A stretch of 64,000 nt of DNA from Paenarthrobacter nicotinovorans (GTDB lineage: Bacteria > Actinomycetota > Actinomycetes > Actinomycetales > Micrococcaceae). The notes beneath the pieces were generated by a model. It worked only from the letters and a program-made list of their open reading frames with translations. It made no database searches and was not told the DNA's origin. Below are positions 25,568-36,238 of the stretch, in pieces; within the stretch, counting starts at the first letter, position 1, and every line of letters begins with the position of its first letter. Position numbers and translations under genes: made by a program. Location: contig NZ_CP089293.1 of NCBI RefSeq assembly GCF_021919345.1, positions 1,240,001-1,304,000 on the forward strand. Direction: 5' to 3'.

Positions 25568-26917
25568 CTAACCCACACGCTCACGCCGGCCGAGGATACC
25601 CTGCGGTCGGAACAGAAGAACAACGATCATGATGAAAAGGGCACCGACGTATTTGAGGTCGGCGGGAAGGCCGAAGACTGTTGTCAGTTCCACGAAGATG
25701 CCTACGACGATCGAACCGATCAGCGCACCGAATACTGTGCCCAATCCACCGAGCGTCACGCCCGCAAAGATGAGCAGCAGGATCTGCGAACCCATATCGA
25801 AGGTGACACCCGGGCGGTAGTAGGCCCAGAGGATGCCGCCCAGGGAGGCCAGGACGCCGCCGACGATCCACACGATCCGGATGACGGAGTCGACGTCGAT
25901 GCCGGAGGCTGCTGCCAGCGCCGGGTTGTCGGCGACCGCGCGGGTCGCCTTGCCCAGCCGGGTCTTCAACAGAATGAACCCGATCAAGGCGATCACCACG
26001 GCACTGATGAGCAACGACCACAGGTTGTTGGGGGAGATGGACACGGGGCCGATCTGGATCTCAGCGCTCTGTGCTCCCGGCAGCTGCTGTGTAGCACCGC
26101 CAAAGAAGAACTGGATGACGTACCGGATGGCAAGGGCGAGGCCGATGCTGACGATCATCATGGGGACCAGTCCGGAACCGCGCCGCCTCAGGGGACGCCA
26201 AAGTCCTGCGTCCTGGACGTAGCCGAAGAGCCCACCGCCTACGAGGGCCAGCAGGATCGCCAGCCAGAAGGGGAGGCCGAAGCCGTTGAACATGAAGACG
26301 AGGACTGCGCCGAGGGTCACCATCTCGCCGTGGGCGAAGTTGGTGAGGCCGGTGGTTCCGAAGATCAGCGAAAGTCCCACTGCAGCCAATGCGAGGAGGA
26401 GGCCGAAGCTCAAACCCGCCACCAGGCGGTTCAAGAGGTTCTGGCCGAAGTCCTGTTGCTGGACCACGATGCCTTTGCCGAAGGCGAAGATCACCGACAA
26501 GTTGGATGTCTGGCTGAAGGTGACATCCCTGGGGTTGTCCTGGCCATCGGCGAGCTTGATGCCATCGGGCAAGGTCGAGGTATCGAGCTCAACGGTATAG
26601 GTGCCTTGGACTGGTACGCCGATGCTCCACGCACCGTTGGCTCCGGAGGTGGCTTCACCTTCGAATCCGTTGCCCGAGGCTTTGATCTTGACGCCGGGTA
26701 TGGGGGCCCGGGCGTCATCGCGGAGGAACCCGCTGATGTTGTTTTGGAAATTGGTGGGTGATGGCGAAGGCGAGGGGGTGGTTGCCTGTGCCGAAGGGGC
26801 GGCGATCAACAGAGTTGCGATCAGGGCTGCGAACAGTGCCCCCACGACTCTCTGCAGTCCCTTGGACCGTCTCTTGGACGGGTCGCGCAGTGTGCTTCTC
26901 AAAATGGAAACCTCCAC
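25568..26917 (-). CDS. livH: LivH permease with an N-terminal extracytoplasmic domain
   Basis: A 449-residue protein, about 150 residues longer than ordinary LivH. A basic start and hydrophobic segment (GALFAALIATLLIAAPSAQAT) form a signal sequence or extra helix. A Thr/Pro/Ser linker leads to a carboxypeptidase-regulatory/Cna-B-like beta domain at residues ~55-140 (NISGFLRDDARAPIPGVKI, GANGAWSIGVPVQGTYTVELD). The permease proper starts near residue 155 (NRLVAGLSFGLLLALAAVGLSLIFGTTGLTNFAHGEMVTLGA) and has the LivH coupling helix TRLGKATRAVADNPALAAASGID. First gene of livHMGF. Confidence 0.92.
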   Translation of the reverse strand: MEVSILRSTLRDPSKRRSKGLQRVVGALFAALIATLLIAAPSAQATTPSPSPSPTNFQNNISGFLRDDARAPIPGVKIKASGNGFEGEATSGANGAWSIGVPVQGTYTVELDTSTLPDGIKLADGQDNPRDVTFSQTSNLSVIFAFGKGIVVQQQDFGQNLLNRLVAGLSFGLLLALAAVGLSLIFGTTGLTNFAHGEMVTLGAVLVFMFNGFGLPFWLAILLALVGGGLFGYVQDAGLWRPLRRRGSGLVPMMIVSIGLALAIRYVIQFFFGGATQQLPGAQSAEIQIGPVSISPNNLWSLLISAVVIALIGFILLKTRLGKATRAVADNPALAAASGIDVDSVIRIVWIVGGVLASLGGILWAYYRPGVTFDMGSQILLLIFAGVTLGGLGTVFGALIGSIVVGIFVELTTVFGLPADLKYVGALFIMIVVLLFRPQGILGRRERVG

Positions 26918-27320
26918 AGTGGGGGTGGTCCCGACTGCGCCATTGCAGCCGGTGCGAACGGGTCATGGGGCTTGTGAACAGTTCTTGCCTAGCTGCCTCG
27001 ATTGTGATCTAAGTCACCCATGTGTGGCCTATGTTACCGCTCGACGGACCGAATGAATGCCCAGTTCGGGGGTGCGAAGATCGCGATCAGATAACAACTG
27101 TGAAGCTATAGGCAACTATTAATGCAGGATTCCTAAACAAAAAATTTGTTGTGTGGCAGTGTCACTTAAGTTTCGCGGGCCGAAACGCGTCCCGGATTCG
27201 TCCCCTGCCGTGTCACGGTTGCGTTTCGTCTCGGTGAGCAGGGGAACTTTCCCTGCCGCGCACGCGTGGTAATTGGTACCGTGAACTATCACTTAGCCCT
27301 TTTTCAGGAGGACACCCGTA
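26918..27320. promoter_or_regulatory. Divergent, AT-rich intergenic region between livH and the Bax-inhibitor-like gene
   Basis: No gene is visible in these 403 nt. It holds the Crp/GlxR-like site at 27003, an A/T-rich patch with a 15-nt palindrome AACAAAAAATTTGTT at 27136-27150, and the Shine-Dalgarno AGGAGG before the plus-strand gene. Promoters for both directions must lie here, but I could not assign them with confidence. Confidence 0.5.
27003..27018. promoter_or_regulatory. Crp/GlxR-like site upstream of livHMGF
   Basis: TGTGATCTAAGTCACC matches TGTGANNTANNTCACA at every fixed base except the last. It lies 86 nt upstream of the livH start. Its near-twin is upstream of the liv binding-protein gene. 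Confidence 0.6.
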
Positions 27321-28229
27321 ATGGCACTTGGCGGAAACCCAGTCTTCAACGGAAAGAATTTCCGTGGAGCAAAGCAGGCCCCGCCTGTACCGCAAAATCC
27401 GTACGGCCAGCAGTTTAACCAGGCTGGCCGGGCGCCCGGACAGGTCATGGACGGCCAGGCCGCATGGTCAGCCCAGCAGCAGGGCATGACCAACGAACAA
27501 CTGCAGCAGATGTACAACCAGCCGGCGGCAGGCCCCGCTGACACCGGCCGCATGACTTATGACGATGTCATCATGAAGACCGTTGCCTGCCTGGTGGTCC
27601 TCGTGATCGGCGCAGCCGTGACGCTGTTTGTGGCACCTGGCCTGTCCAGCCTGCTGATGATCGTTGGCGCCTTGGGCGGATTCGTCCTGGCCCTGGTCAA
27701 CACCTTCAAGAAGCAGCCTTCACCGGCCCTGATCCTGGCCTATGCCGGCCTCGAGGGCCTGTTCCTCGGTGGCCTGACCCGGATCCTCGATGGCATGTAC
27801 CCGGGCGTCGGCCTGCAGGCCGTCATCGGTACCCTTGCAGTCTTCGGTGTGACACTCGTGCTGTTCAAGAGCGGCAAGGTTCGCGCTACGCCGAAGATGG
27901 TGCGCTTCTTCATGATCGCGACCATCGGCTATGCGGTCTTCGCGCTGATCAACCTGGTCATGATGTGGACGGGTGCCGTGCAGGAGCCCTTCGGCCTTCG
28001 CACCAGCATCACCATTGCCGGCATCCCGCTGGGTGTCTTCATCGGTATCCTGGCCATCGGCCTGGCAGCGTTCTCGCTCATCATGGACTTCACCAGCATC
28101 GAAGAAGGCGTCCGCGCCGGTGCCCCGGAGCGTTACTCCTGGGTTGCAGCATTCGGCCTGACAGTCACGCTGGTCTGGCTCTACGTCGAGATCATTCGAC
28201 TGCTCGCCATCCTGCGAGGCGACGACTAG
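27321..28229 (+). CDS. Bax inhibitor-1/YccA family membrane protein
   Basis: A 302-residue protein. The first ~75 residues are a hydrophilic Gln/Pro/Gly-rich cytoplasmic region (NPYGQQFNQAGRAPGQ); the rest forms seven transmembrane helices in the BI-1 pattern, with the acidic end LVWLYVEIIRLLAILRGDD. Members act as pH- or calcium-sensitive channels or membrane-protein quality-control partners; function here is unknown. ATG has a strong AGGAGG. A textbook terminator follows. Confidence 0.9.
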   Translation: MALGGNPVFNGKNFRGAKQAPPVPQNPYGQQFNQAGRAPGQVMDGQAAWSAQQQGMTNEQLQQMYNQPAAGPADTGRMTYDDVIMKTVACLVVLVIGAAVTLFVAPGLSSLLMIVGALGGFVLALVNTFKKQPSPALILAYAGLEGLFLGGLTRILDGMYPGVGLQAVIGTLAVFGVTLVLFKSGKVRATPKMVRFFMIATIGYAVFALINLVMMWTGAVQEPFGLRTSITIAGIPLGVFIGILAIGLAAFSLIMDFTSIEEGVRAGAPERYSWVAAFGLTVTLVWLYVEIIRLLAILRGDD

Positions 28230-28238
28230 CTACAAAGC

Positions 28239-28272
28239 AAAAAGCCCCGAAGATTCGTCTTCGGGGCTTTTT
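28239..28272 (+). terminator. Intrinsic terminator after the Bax-inhibitor-like gene
   Basis: AAAAAGCCCCGAAGA / TCTTCGGGGCTTTTT hairpin with a TTCG tetraloop and U-tract; symmetric, so it can work in both directions for the convergent thiolase gene. Confidence 0.93.
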
Positions 28273-28339
28273 CGTGTCTTCGAGGGGCGAGGTTTCGGGG
28301 GAAAGGGTGCGTCAAAGGGGTGGGATCCAACCCCTCGCG

Positions 28340-29578
28340 TCAGCTCAGGCGTTCGAACACCACAGCCATGCCCTGGCCGCCACCCACGCAGAGTGTTGCC
28401 AGCCCCAGTGTCCCGTCCCGTTCCTTCAACCCGTTCAGCAGCGTGCTGGTCATGCGTGCGCCAGTCATGCCGAATGGATGGCCCAGGGCGATGGCGCCGC
28501 CGTGAACGTTGAGTTTTGCAGGATCGATGTCCAACTCCCTGGCACTTGCCACCACCTGCACGGCGAAGGCCTCGTTAAGCTCCACGAGATCGATGTCGTC
28601 CATGGTCAGGCCAGCGAGGGAAAGTGCCCGCCGGGTGGACTCCACCGGCCCCATGCCCATCAGTTCGGGTGAGAGTGCGCTGACGCCTGTTGATACCACC
28701 CGCGCCAAGGGTTCCAGGCCGAGTTCGCGTGCCCGGGTATCGCTCATGACCACCACGGCCGCCGCGCCGTCGTTGAGGGGACAGGCATTACCTGCCGTCA
28801 CAGTGCCCCCTGGGCGGAACACGGGCTGCAGTGCCGACACCGCCTCCAGTGTCACCCCCGGCCGGGGAGAGTCGTCACGGTCAACCACCACTCCGTCCTT
28901 ACGCGTGAAGGGTGTGATGTCCCGGGCGTAGAACCCGGAGGCAATTGCCGCCTCGGCACGGTTCTGGCTCAGGACGCCCCATTCGTCCTGCTCGGCGCGG
29001 CTGATGCCGTAGCTCGTGGCGACGTTCTCCGCGGTCTGGCCCATGGAGATGTAGATGTCCGGCAAGCGGCCGCCAAAACGGGGGTCCGTCCACGGGATGT
29101 TGGAAGCGGCGCGGGCTGCGGTGCGCTGGGCGGCTGCTTCGAAGCGCGGATTGTGGTCGGCGGTGTCGGTTTCGCCGGCGCCCACCCAGTTCCGGTAGCG
29201 GGAAACGCTCTCCACCCCGGCGGAAACCACCGCGTGGGCCTCCCCGGATTTGATGGCATGGAAGGCCATCCTCAGGGTTTGGAGGCTCGATGCGCAGAAG
29301 CGGTTGATGGTGGCTGCCGGAACCTGGTCCAATCCGGCCAGCACCGCCACGACGCGGGCCATGTTCGAGCCTGCTTCGCCGCTGGGCTCCGCGCAGCCCA
29401 GGAGGATGTCGTCCAGGCCGCGCCCGTCCTCCGAGCCCGGGTCGAAGCCAGGAACCTTGGCCAGTGCCGCCTGCACCATGGCAGTGGCGAGGTCGTCGGG
29501 TCGTTCATCCTTCAAGGACCCTTTGAAGGCGCGCCCGATCGGGCTTCTGGCAGTGGAAACAATGACAGCCTCAGTCAT
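28340..29578 (-). CDS. Thiolase family protein (acetyl-CoA acyltransferase)
   Basis: A 412-residue thiolase. The N-terminal active-site cysteine lies in TINRFCASSLQTLRMAF, the C-terminal catalytic histidine in NVHGGAIALGHPFGMTGAR and the second cysteine in LATLCVGGGQGMAVVFE. The enzyme cleaves or condenses acyl-CoA, most likely in fatty-acid beta-oxidation; biosynthetic acetoacetyl-CoA formation is also possible. No hydroxyacyl-CoA dehydrogenase is adjacent, so it stands alone here. Ends convergently toward the Bax-inhibitor-like gene. Confidence 0.92.
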   Translation of the reverse strand: MTEAVIVSTARSPIGRAFKGSLKDERPDDLATAMVQAALAKVPGFDPGSEDGRGLDDILLGCAEPSGEAGSNMARVVAVLAGLDQVPAATINRFCASSLQTLRMAFHAIKSGEAHAVVSAGVESVSRYRNWVGAGETDTADHNPRFEAAAQRTAARAASNIPWTDPRFGGRLPDIYISMGQTAENVATSYGISRAEQDEWGVLSQNRAEAAIASGFYARDITPFTRKDGVVVDRDDSPRPGVTLEAVSALQPVFRPGGTVTAGNACPLNDGAAAVVVMSDTRARELGLEPLARVVSTGVSALSPELMGMGPVESTRRALSLAGLTMDDIDLVELNEAFAVQVVASARELDIDPAKLNVHGGAIALGHPFGMTGARMTSTLLNGLKERDGTLGLATLCVGGGQGMAVVFERLS

Positions 29579-29631
29579 GGCCCCAGCTTACGCCCGGCAC
29601 CGCTGTGCTTACCGGGCGCAGGCCGGGCGCG

Positions 29632-30788
29632 TCAGACCAGGCGGAAGGCGCCTGCAGCGGGGGTGACAGTGAAGATGTCCGGTGCGGTGAAGCCCGCCTC
29701 CGCAAAGGAACGCACGACGGCGTCCCTCACCTGCTGTTCCTGGCCCACCGGCGTCAGGGCGATGGCAGAACCACCGAAACCGCCGCCGGTCATTCGCGCA
29801 CCGATTGCGCCGCTGGCACGGGAGGTATCCACGGCCAGATCGAGCTCCGGGCAGGAGATCTCGAAGTCGTCGCGAATGGACACGTGGCTGGCGTCCAGCA
29901 GGGCTCCAATGCTCGCAGGTCCCCGGGTGCCAAGTATCTCGACGGTTTGGAGAACGCGGTCGTTTTCGGTGACCACGTGACGCACCCGCCGAAGTGTGGT
30001 CTCATCCAACAGCCCGGAAGCTTCCTCCAAATCCTCGACGCCGACGTCGCGCAGTGCTTTAACGCCGAGGATTTCGGCTCCCAGCTCGCAGGACGCGCGG
30101 CGCGAGGCATATCCGCCGTCGGCGTGTGAGTGTGAGACCTTGGTGTCGATAACCAGCAGGACCAGGCCCGAGGCCTCGGCGTCGAACGGGACCAACTCAA
30201 CGTGTTGGTCGCGGCAATCGAGGAAGACAGCGTGTCCTTTGGCGCCACGCAGGGATGCCGACTGGTCCATGATTCCCGTGGGAGCCCCGACAAAGATGTT
30301 TTCGGCGCGCTGGGTGGCCAGGACAAGCTCCTCCGCCGCAAAGCCGGCACCCGTGAGTTCGTTGAGTGCGGAGATGACGGCGCACTCGATGGCGTGGGAG
30401 GAAGACAGCCCGGCGCCCGAGGGGACATCGGAATCGAGCAGCAGGTCAAAGCCGGGTACGGTGATGCCGCGCTCCTGCAAAGCCCAGGCGACTCCCAGGG
30501 GATAACGGGACCAGCCTTCGCCCGAGCCGGGTTCCAGCTCCACGAGACTGGCTTCCACCATCCCGTGGCCGCCGAACGTGGACAGCATGCGCACCGTCGA
30601 ATCGTCGCGGACGCGCAGGGCCACCTTCGCCGTCCTGTCGATGGCGAAGGGAAGCACAAAGCCTTCGTTGTAATCGGTATGTTCGCCGATCAGGTTGACG
30701 CGTCCCGGTGCCTGCCACACGCCGTCGGGAGCTGCTCCGAACGTTTCCTGGAAACGGGCGGTGAGGACGCTGGCGTCCGTGGTGGTGG

Positions 30789-30792
<4 letters not shown>
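29632..30792 (-). CDS. galK: Galactokinase
   Basis: A 386-residue GHMP kinase that phosphorylates galactose at C1. The galactokinase signature GRVNLIGEHTDYNEGFVLPFAI is near residue 28, the ATP-loop SDVPSGAGLSSSHAIECAV near residue 120, and the C-terminal GHMP motif RMTGGGFGGSAIAL near residue 335. Second gene of galTK; its ATG overlaps the galT stop by 4 nt. Ends 53 nt before the thiolase start on the same strand. Confidence 0.96.
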
Positions 30793-31940
<1,148 letters not shown>

Positions 31941-32039
31941 GACTTCATTGTTCCACAAATGACCAAAAGCGCATAGTTTCTAACAAAAGCAAACATTGCC
32001 GGGTCCGGTCCGACCTCCCGGATGCAGTACGGTAATGCC

Positions 32040-32990
32040 ATGCCTGCCTCTTCGATGCCAGCCGACAGCGCCCACCACCCCGAATCCCGCCGTTTCGCCA
32101 CGGGTCGGCAGTTCGAGCTGCGACGGGACAACGCCGTTGCTGTCGTGACGGAACTGGCTGCGGGACTGCGGCTGTACTCCCGCGGCGGCGTCCAGCTGAC
32201 CGAGAGCTACGGCGACGCTGAAATCTCTCCAGGGGCCACCGGCATCACCCTTGCGCCGTGGGCCAACCGGGTTGAAGACGGAATCTGGTACCTCGACGGC
32301 AAGAAGCAGCAGCTCGACATCACGGAAGTTTCACGCAACAACGCCAGCCACGGACTATTGCGCAACACCGGATATGCGCTGGTGGATGAGTCCGAATTCT
32401 CCGTCACCCTGGAAGCCACTGTTTTTCCCCAGCACGGCTACCCGTTTCTGGTGCTTCACCGGGTGCGCTACGAACTCGACGACGCCCTGGACCTCCGTGT
32501 TTCCCAGACCTTGATCAACCAAGCGCAGAGCCCGGCTCCTTTTGTCCTTGGCGCCCACCCTTACTTGCGCTTGGGCGACACTGCCCCCGAAGACCTCATC
32601 CTTACCGTCAACGCCCGGACCCGGCTTGTGGCGGATGAGCGCCTGATCCCGCGCAGCACGGCCCCGGCGGACGGGCCGTACGACTTTTCATCAGGCATCC
32701 CGGTTGGCCCGTCATTGGTGGACGTCGCGTTAACGGACCTGGAGTTCGACGGCGGCGCGGCCCGCCATACGCTCACCGCACCTGATGGCCGCAGTGTAAG
32801 CCTGGAGCAGGACACGAACTGCCAGTATGTCCATGTCTTCATCACTGACACCTTTCCTGGACGTTCCAGGGCAGTGGCCATCGAACCGATGACTGGCCCG
32901 GCGAACGCCTTCAACAGTGGTGACGGCCTCCGCTGGTTGGCGCCGGGGGAGGCGTTCACCATGAACTGGGGCATTACTGCATCCCTTTAG
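32040..32990 (+). CDS. Aldose 1-epimerase family protein
   Basis: About 316 residues, galactose-mutarotase fold. It shows TLAPWANRVEDGIWYLDGKKQQLD, NASHGLLRNTGY (substrate-binding His), HPYLRLG and IEPMTGPANAFNSGDGLRWLAPGE (catalytic Glu region). It would interconvert alpha and beta anomers of galactose or a related sugar, feeding the divergently encoded galTK. Three in-frame ATGs lie close together; I use the one 6 nt after a TACGGT box, consistent with a leaderless message, but the start is uncertain by 18 nt either way. Confidence 0.88.
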   Translation: MPASSMPADSAHHPESRRFATGRQFELRRDNAVAVVTELAAGLRLYSRGGVQLTESYGDAEISPGATGITLAPWANRVEDGIWYLDGKKQQLDITEVSRNNASHGLLRNTGYALVDESEFSVTLEATVFPQHGYPFLVLHRVRYELDDALDLRVSQTLINQAQSPAPFVLGAHPYLRLGDTAPEDLILTVNARTRLVADERLIPRSTAPADGPYDFSSGIPVGPSLVDVALTDLEFDGGAARHTLTAPDGRSVSLEQDTNCQYVHVFITDTFPGRSRAVAIEPMTGPANAFNSGDGLRWLAPGEAFTMNWGITASL

Positions 32991-33050
32991 TCCGCGGCGC
33001 TGCCTGCGGGTCGGTTTCCCATACGGAGCGGGCTACGGAATTATGGGTTC

Positions 33051-34328
33051 ATGACGCCAACACCGGACGCCAAGCCCCGTTCTGACCGCCAAATCGCCGA
33101 GGACATCCCCTATGGGGTGCGCATTGCTGCAGCCTGGTCGTGGCGGGCAGGTCTGATACTGCTCATGATCGGTGCTCTGGTGTGGCTCCTGGGGAAGGTC
33201 AGCTTCCTCATCATCCCCGTCATGGTGGCAGCGCTGCTGGCCGGTCTGCTCTATCCGGTGGTGGCCTGGTTGCGGAGCCGCAAACTTCCCAATGGCGCTG
33301 CCGTCGCTATTACCGTAGTCGGGTTCATCGGCGTCATTGCCGGCGCCCTGGCTCTTGTGGGCCGGCAGTTGGTGTCCGGCTTCGGCGCACTGTGGCAGGA
33401 AGCCCTCGCCGGAATCCAGCAGATCCAGACCTGGCTGGCCGACGGCCCCCTCCATCTCACCGCCGACCAGATCGACCAGTACATCGCCGATGGTGCCAAC
33501 GCCCTGCAGAACAACAGCAGCAGCATCCTCAGCGGTGCCTTGTCCTTTGGCAGTACCGCAGGACACTTCGCGGCCGGCCTGGTGCTGGCGCTGTTCATCC
33601 TGATCTTCTTCCTGCTGGAGGGAAGCCGGATCTGGGCCTTCCTGGTACGCCTTCTGCCTAAAACGGCGCGGAGGGCAACTGACGGTGCAGGCCGGCGGGG
33701 TTGGACCTCGATGGTCAGCTACGTCCGTATCCAGATGTTTGTTGCCTTCGTGGACGCCGTAGGCATTGGTGTCGGTGCTGCGATCATCCAGGTCCCCTTG
33801 GCACTGCCCCTCGCCGTCCTTGTTTTCATCGGCTCGTTCATCCCTGTTGTGGGCGCGCTGGTCACCGGTGCCATCGCGGTGCTGCTGGCCCTCGTCGCCA
33901 ATGGGCCCGTCAATGCCCTGATCATGCTGGCCATCGTCCTGCTGGTGCAGCAGCTTGAGAGTCACATCCTGCAGCCGCTGGTCATGGGCAAGGCTGTTGC
34001 CCTGCACCCGGTGGCCGTCATCCTCTCGGTGGCTGCAGGCTCTTATCTGGCAGGCATCCCGGGAGCCCTGTTCGCAGTTCCCCTGCTCGCCGTAGTAAAC
34101 ACGGCAGTTCGCTACATTGCCGGCCGGACGTGGGAACATGATGAAGGATTGGGTGGCGCCGGACTCCAACCGGCGGCCGCTTCCGCGGGTTCCGGCGACG
34201 CCAACTTCAAGGAAGTGCACCTTCCAAAGTCCGAATCCCGTCTCGCCAGGGGCGGCGCCGGCACGACCAAGGCTCCGGGGAGCACCTCTGCTGAGGGCCC
34301 CGAGGCCGACACCAACAAAGGAGAATAG
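33051..34328 (+). CDS. AI-2E family transporter (UPF0118)
   Basis: A 425-residue polytopic membrane protein of the AI-2E/PerM family: paired N-terminal helices (AWSWRAGLILLMIGALVWLLGKVSFLIIPVMVAALLAGLLYPVVAWL), a soluble middle part, and the conserved C-terminal block FVDAVGIGVGAAIIQVPLALPLAVLVFIGSFIPVVGALVTG...ALVANGPVNALIMLAIVLLVQQLESHILQPLVMG. The ~70-residue hydrophilic tail is Gly/Ser/Ala rich. Members are proposed small-molecule or ion exporters; substrate unknown. It ends 3 nt before ilvA, so both are probably cotranscribed. Confidence 0.9.
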   Translation: MTPTPDAKPRSDRQIAEDIPYGVRIAAAWSWRAGLILLMIGALVWLLGKVSFLIIPVMVAALLAGLLYPVVAWLRSRKLPNGAAVAITVVGFIGVIAGALALVGRQLVSGFGALWQEALAGIQQIQTWLADGPLHLTADQIDQYIADGANALQNNSSSILSGALSFGSTAGHFAAGLVLALFILIFFLLEGSRIWAFLVRLLPKTARRATDGAGRRGWTSMVSYVRIQMFVAFVDAVGIGVGAAIIQVPLALPLAVLVFIGSFIPVVGALVTGAIAVLLALVANGPVNALIMLAIVLLVQQLESHILQPLVMGKAVALHPVAVILSVAAGSYLAGIPGALFAVPLLAVVNTAVRYIAGRTWEHDEGLGGAGLQPAAASAGSGDANFKEVHLPKSESRLARGGAGTTKAPGSTSAEGPEADTNKGE

Positions 34329-34331
34329 TCA

Positions 34332-35570
34332 GTGAATACCCTCGATACCCTGCCCGTCACCCTGGACGATGTCCTCAAGGCGCAGGAGCTGCTCGAGGGC
34401 ATTATTACCAAGACTCCGGTGGAGTCGTCCCGGGCGCTGGGCCACCTTGTGGGCGGAAATGTCTTCTTCAAGTGTGAGAACCTGCAGCGCGCCGGCTCGT
34501 TCAAAGTCCGTGGTGCCTATGTACGCATGGCCCGCCTCACTGCCGACGAAAAGAAGCGCGGTGTAGTGGCGGCCTCCGCCGGCAACCACGCCCAAGGTGT
34601 CGCAGTGGCCGCCAAGAGCCTGGGCATCAACGCCCGGATCTACATGCCGCTGGGCGTCGCCCTCCCCAAACTCGCCGCCACGCGCAGCCACGGGGCAGAG
34701 GTCATCCTTCACGGCCACAATGTGGACGAGGCACTGGCCGAAGCGCAACGCTACGCCAACGAAACCGGTGCCGTGTTCGTGCACCCCTTTGACAACGTGG
34801 ATGTCGTAGCGGGTCAAGGCACCATCGGTCTGGAGATCCTGGAACAGATCCCCAATGTGGACACCATCCTTATGGGCGTCGGCGGCGGTGGACTGCTGGC
34901 CGGCGTGGCTGTGGCCATCAAAGCCCGCGCCAAGGAGCTTGGCCGTGAGATCAGGGTCATTGGCGTGCAGGCAGAAAACGCCGCGGCGTACCCGCCCTCC
35001 CTGGCTGCCGATGCCCTGGTGCCGCTCAAGAAGGTATCCACGATGGCTGACGGCATCGCAGTGGGACGACCGGGACAGCTGCCGTTCAGCATCATCCGCG
35101 AGCTTGTGGACGACGTTGTCACCGTCAGCGAAGACTCATTGGCCCGTGCGCTCATTTTCCTGCTGGAACGCGCAAAGATGGTCGTTGAGCCCGCCGGCGC
35201 GGTGGGAGTAGCCGCACTGATGGACGGCAAGATCGAAAACCCAGGGAACACCGCCGTCGTGCTTTCCGGCGGCAACATCGATCCCATGCTGATGCTGAAG
35301 GTCATCCAGCGCGGTTTGTCGGCTGCAGGCCGCTTCATGACGGTCCGTATGATGCTCGATGACCGTCCCGGCTCATTGGCTACGATCGCCCGGATCATCG
35401 CAGAGAACGATGCCAACGTGACCGGCCTGGACCACACGCGCCTGGGCGGTTCCATCAGCATGGGCGATGTCTCCATCACCATCAACCTGGAAACGAAGGG
35501 CCACGAACACGGCGAACAGGTCCTTGGCGCCTTGCGGGCCGAGGGCTTCCAGCCGATCGTGGTGCACTGA
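34332..35570 (+). CDS. ilvA: Threonine ammonia-lyase (threonine dehydratase)
   Basis: A 412-residue PLP enzyme deaminating threonine (or serine) to 2-oxobutyrate. The PLP lysine is in NLQRAGSFKVRGAY, followed by ASAGNHAQGVA and the glycine-rich phosphate loop GVGGGGLLAGVAVA. A C-terminal ACT domain (FMTVRMMLDDRPGSLATIARIIAENDANVTGLDH) should bind a regulatory amino acid. The length and single ACT domain fit the short ACT-type (catabolic-like) form rather than the long biosynthetic enzyme with two regulatory lobes. GTG start with AAAGGAG. Confidence 0.93.
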   Translation: MNTLDTLPVTLDDVLKAQELLEGIITKTPVESSRALGHLVGGNVFFKCENLQRAGSFKVRGAYVRMARLTADEKKRGVVAASAGNHAQGVAVAAKSLGINARIYMPLGVALPKLAATRSHGAEVILHGHNVDEALAEAQRYANETGAVFVHPFDNVDVVAGQGTIGLEILEQIPNVDTILMGVGGGGLLAGVAVAIKARAKELGREIRVIGVQAENAAAYPPSLAADALVPLKKVSTMADGIAVGRPGQLPFSIIRELVDDVVTVSEDSLARALIFLLERAKMVVEPAGAVGVAALMDGKIENPGNTAVVLSGGNIDPMLMLKVIQRGLSAAGRFMTVRMMLDDRPGSLATIARIIAENDANVTGLDHTRLGGSISMGDVSITINLETKGHEHGEQVLGALRAEGFQPIVVH

Positions 35571-35584
35571 CGGGAGGAGCGCCC

Positions 35585-36199
35585 ATGGTGCTTGGAACGC
35601 CTGAAGGATCAAGAGCCGAAGCCGAGGAATCGCTGGCCGGACGGGCGAAGGGCGGCCTGCTCTTCATGGGCGGGTTCGTGGTCCTGCTCTACGTCATCGA
35701 GATTCTCAATACGCTGATGCGGCACGCCCTGAACGCCACTTTCGGACTCCGCCCCCGCTCCATGGACGGTGTCCTGGACATCCTCACCTTTCCTTTGCTT
35801 CACGCAAACTTCAACCACCTGATCTCGAACACCTTGCCGCTGATCATCTTCGGTTTCCTGGTGTTCCTGTCCGGCATCCGCGTGTTCATCACCGCCCTGG
35901 CGTTCAGTTGGCTGGGCTCGGGGCTGACTGTGTGGCTCATCGGCGGGGGAGGGGTGACGGTTGGGGCCTCCGGGTTGGTGTTCGGCTTCTTCGCGTTCCT
36001 GCTGGTCCGGGGTTTCTTCAACCGGAGCTGGTGGCAGATCCTGCTGTCCGTGGTGCTGTTCATGGCCTACGGCAGCATCCTCTTCGGGGTGTTGCCTACG
36101 GTGATGGGCTACATCTCCTGGCAGGCCCACCTGGGTGGCGCCATCGGTGGCATCATCGCGGCCCTCTTGCTACGGCCCAAGCCCGCCATCACCCCCTGA
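35585..36199 (+). CDS. Rhomboid family intramembrane serine protease
   Basis: A 204-residue protein with about six transmembrane helices. The catalytic serine motif GASGLVFGFFAFLLVRGF and the catalytic histidine in SWQAHLGGAIGGIIAALL are both present, with HANFNHLISNTLPLIIFGF matching the family's N-terminal HxxxN region. It cleaves membrane-protein substrates within the bilayer; the target is unknown. Starts 15 nt after ilvA with GGGAGG as ribosome-binding site, so it is probably in the same transcript. Confidence 0.9.
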   Translation: MVLGTPEGSRAEAEESLAGRAKGGLLFMGGFVVLLYVIEILNTLMRHALNATFGLRPRSMDGVLDILTFPLLHANFNHLISNTLPLIIFGFLVFLSGIRVFITALAFSWLGSGLTVWLIGGGGVTVGASGLVFGFFAFLLVRGFFNRSWWQILLSVVLFMAYGSILFGVLPTVMGYISWQAHLGGAIGGIIAALLLRPKPAITP

Positions 36200-36238
36200 C
36201 CCAACGGGGACAGTAAGTCCCAAAGCTGGGCCGGGCAC

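Noticed and set aside
33033..34220. Minus-strand 395-codon open frame opposite the AI-2E transporter
   Set aside because: Low-complexity Gly/Asp/Gln/His composition typical of the antisense of a hydrophobic gene; no ribosome-binding site.
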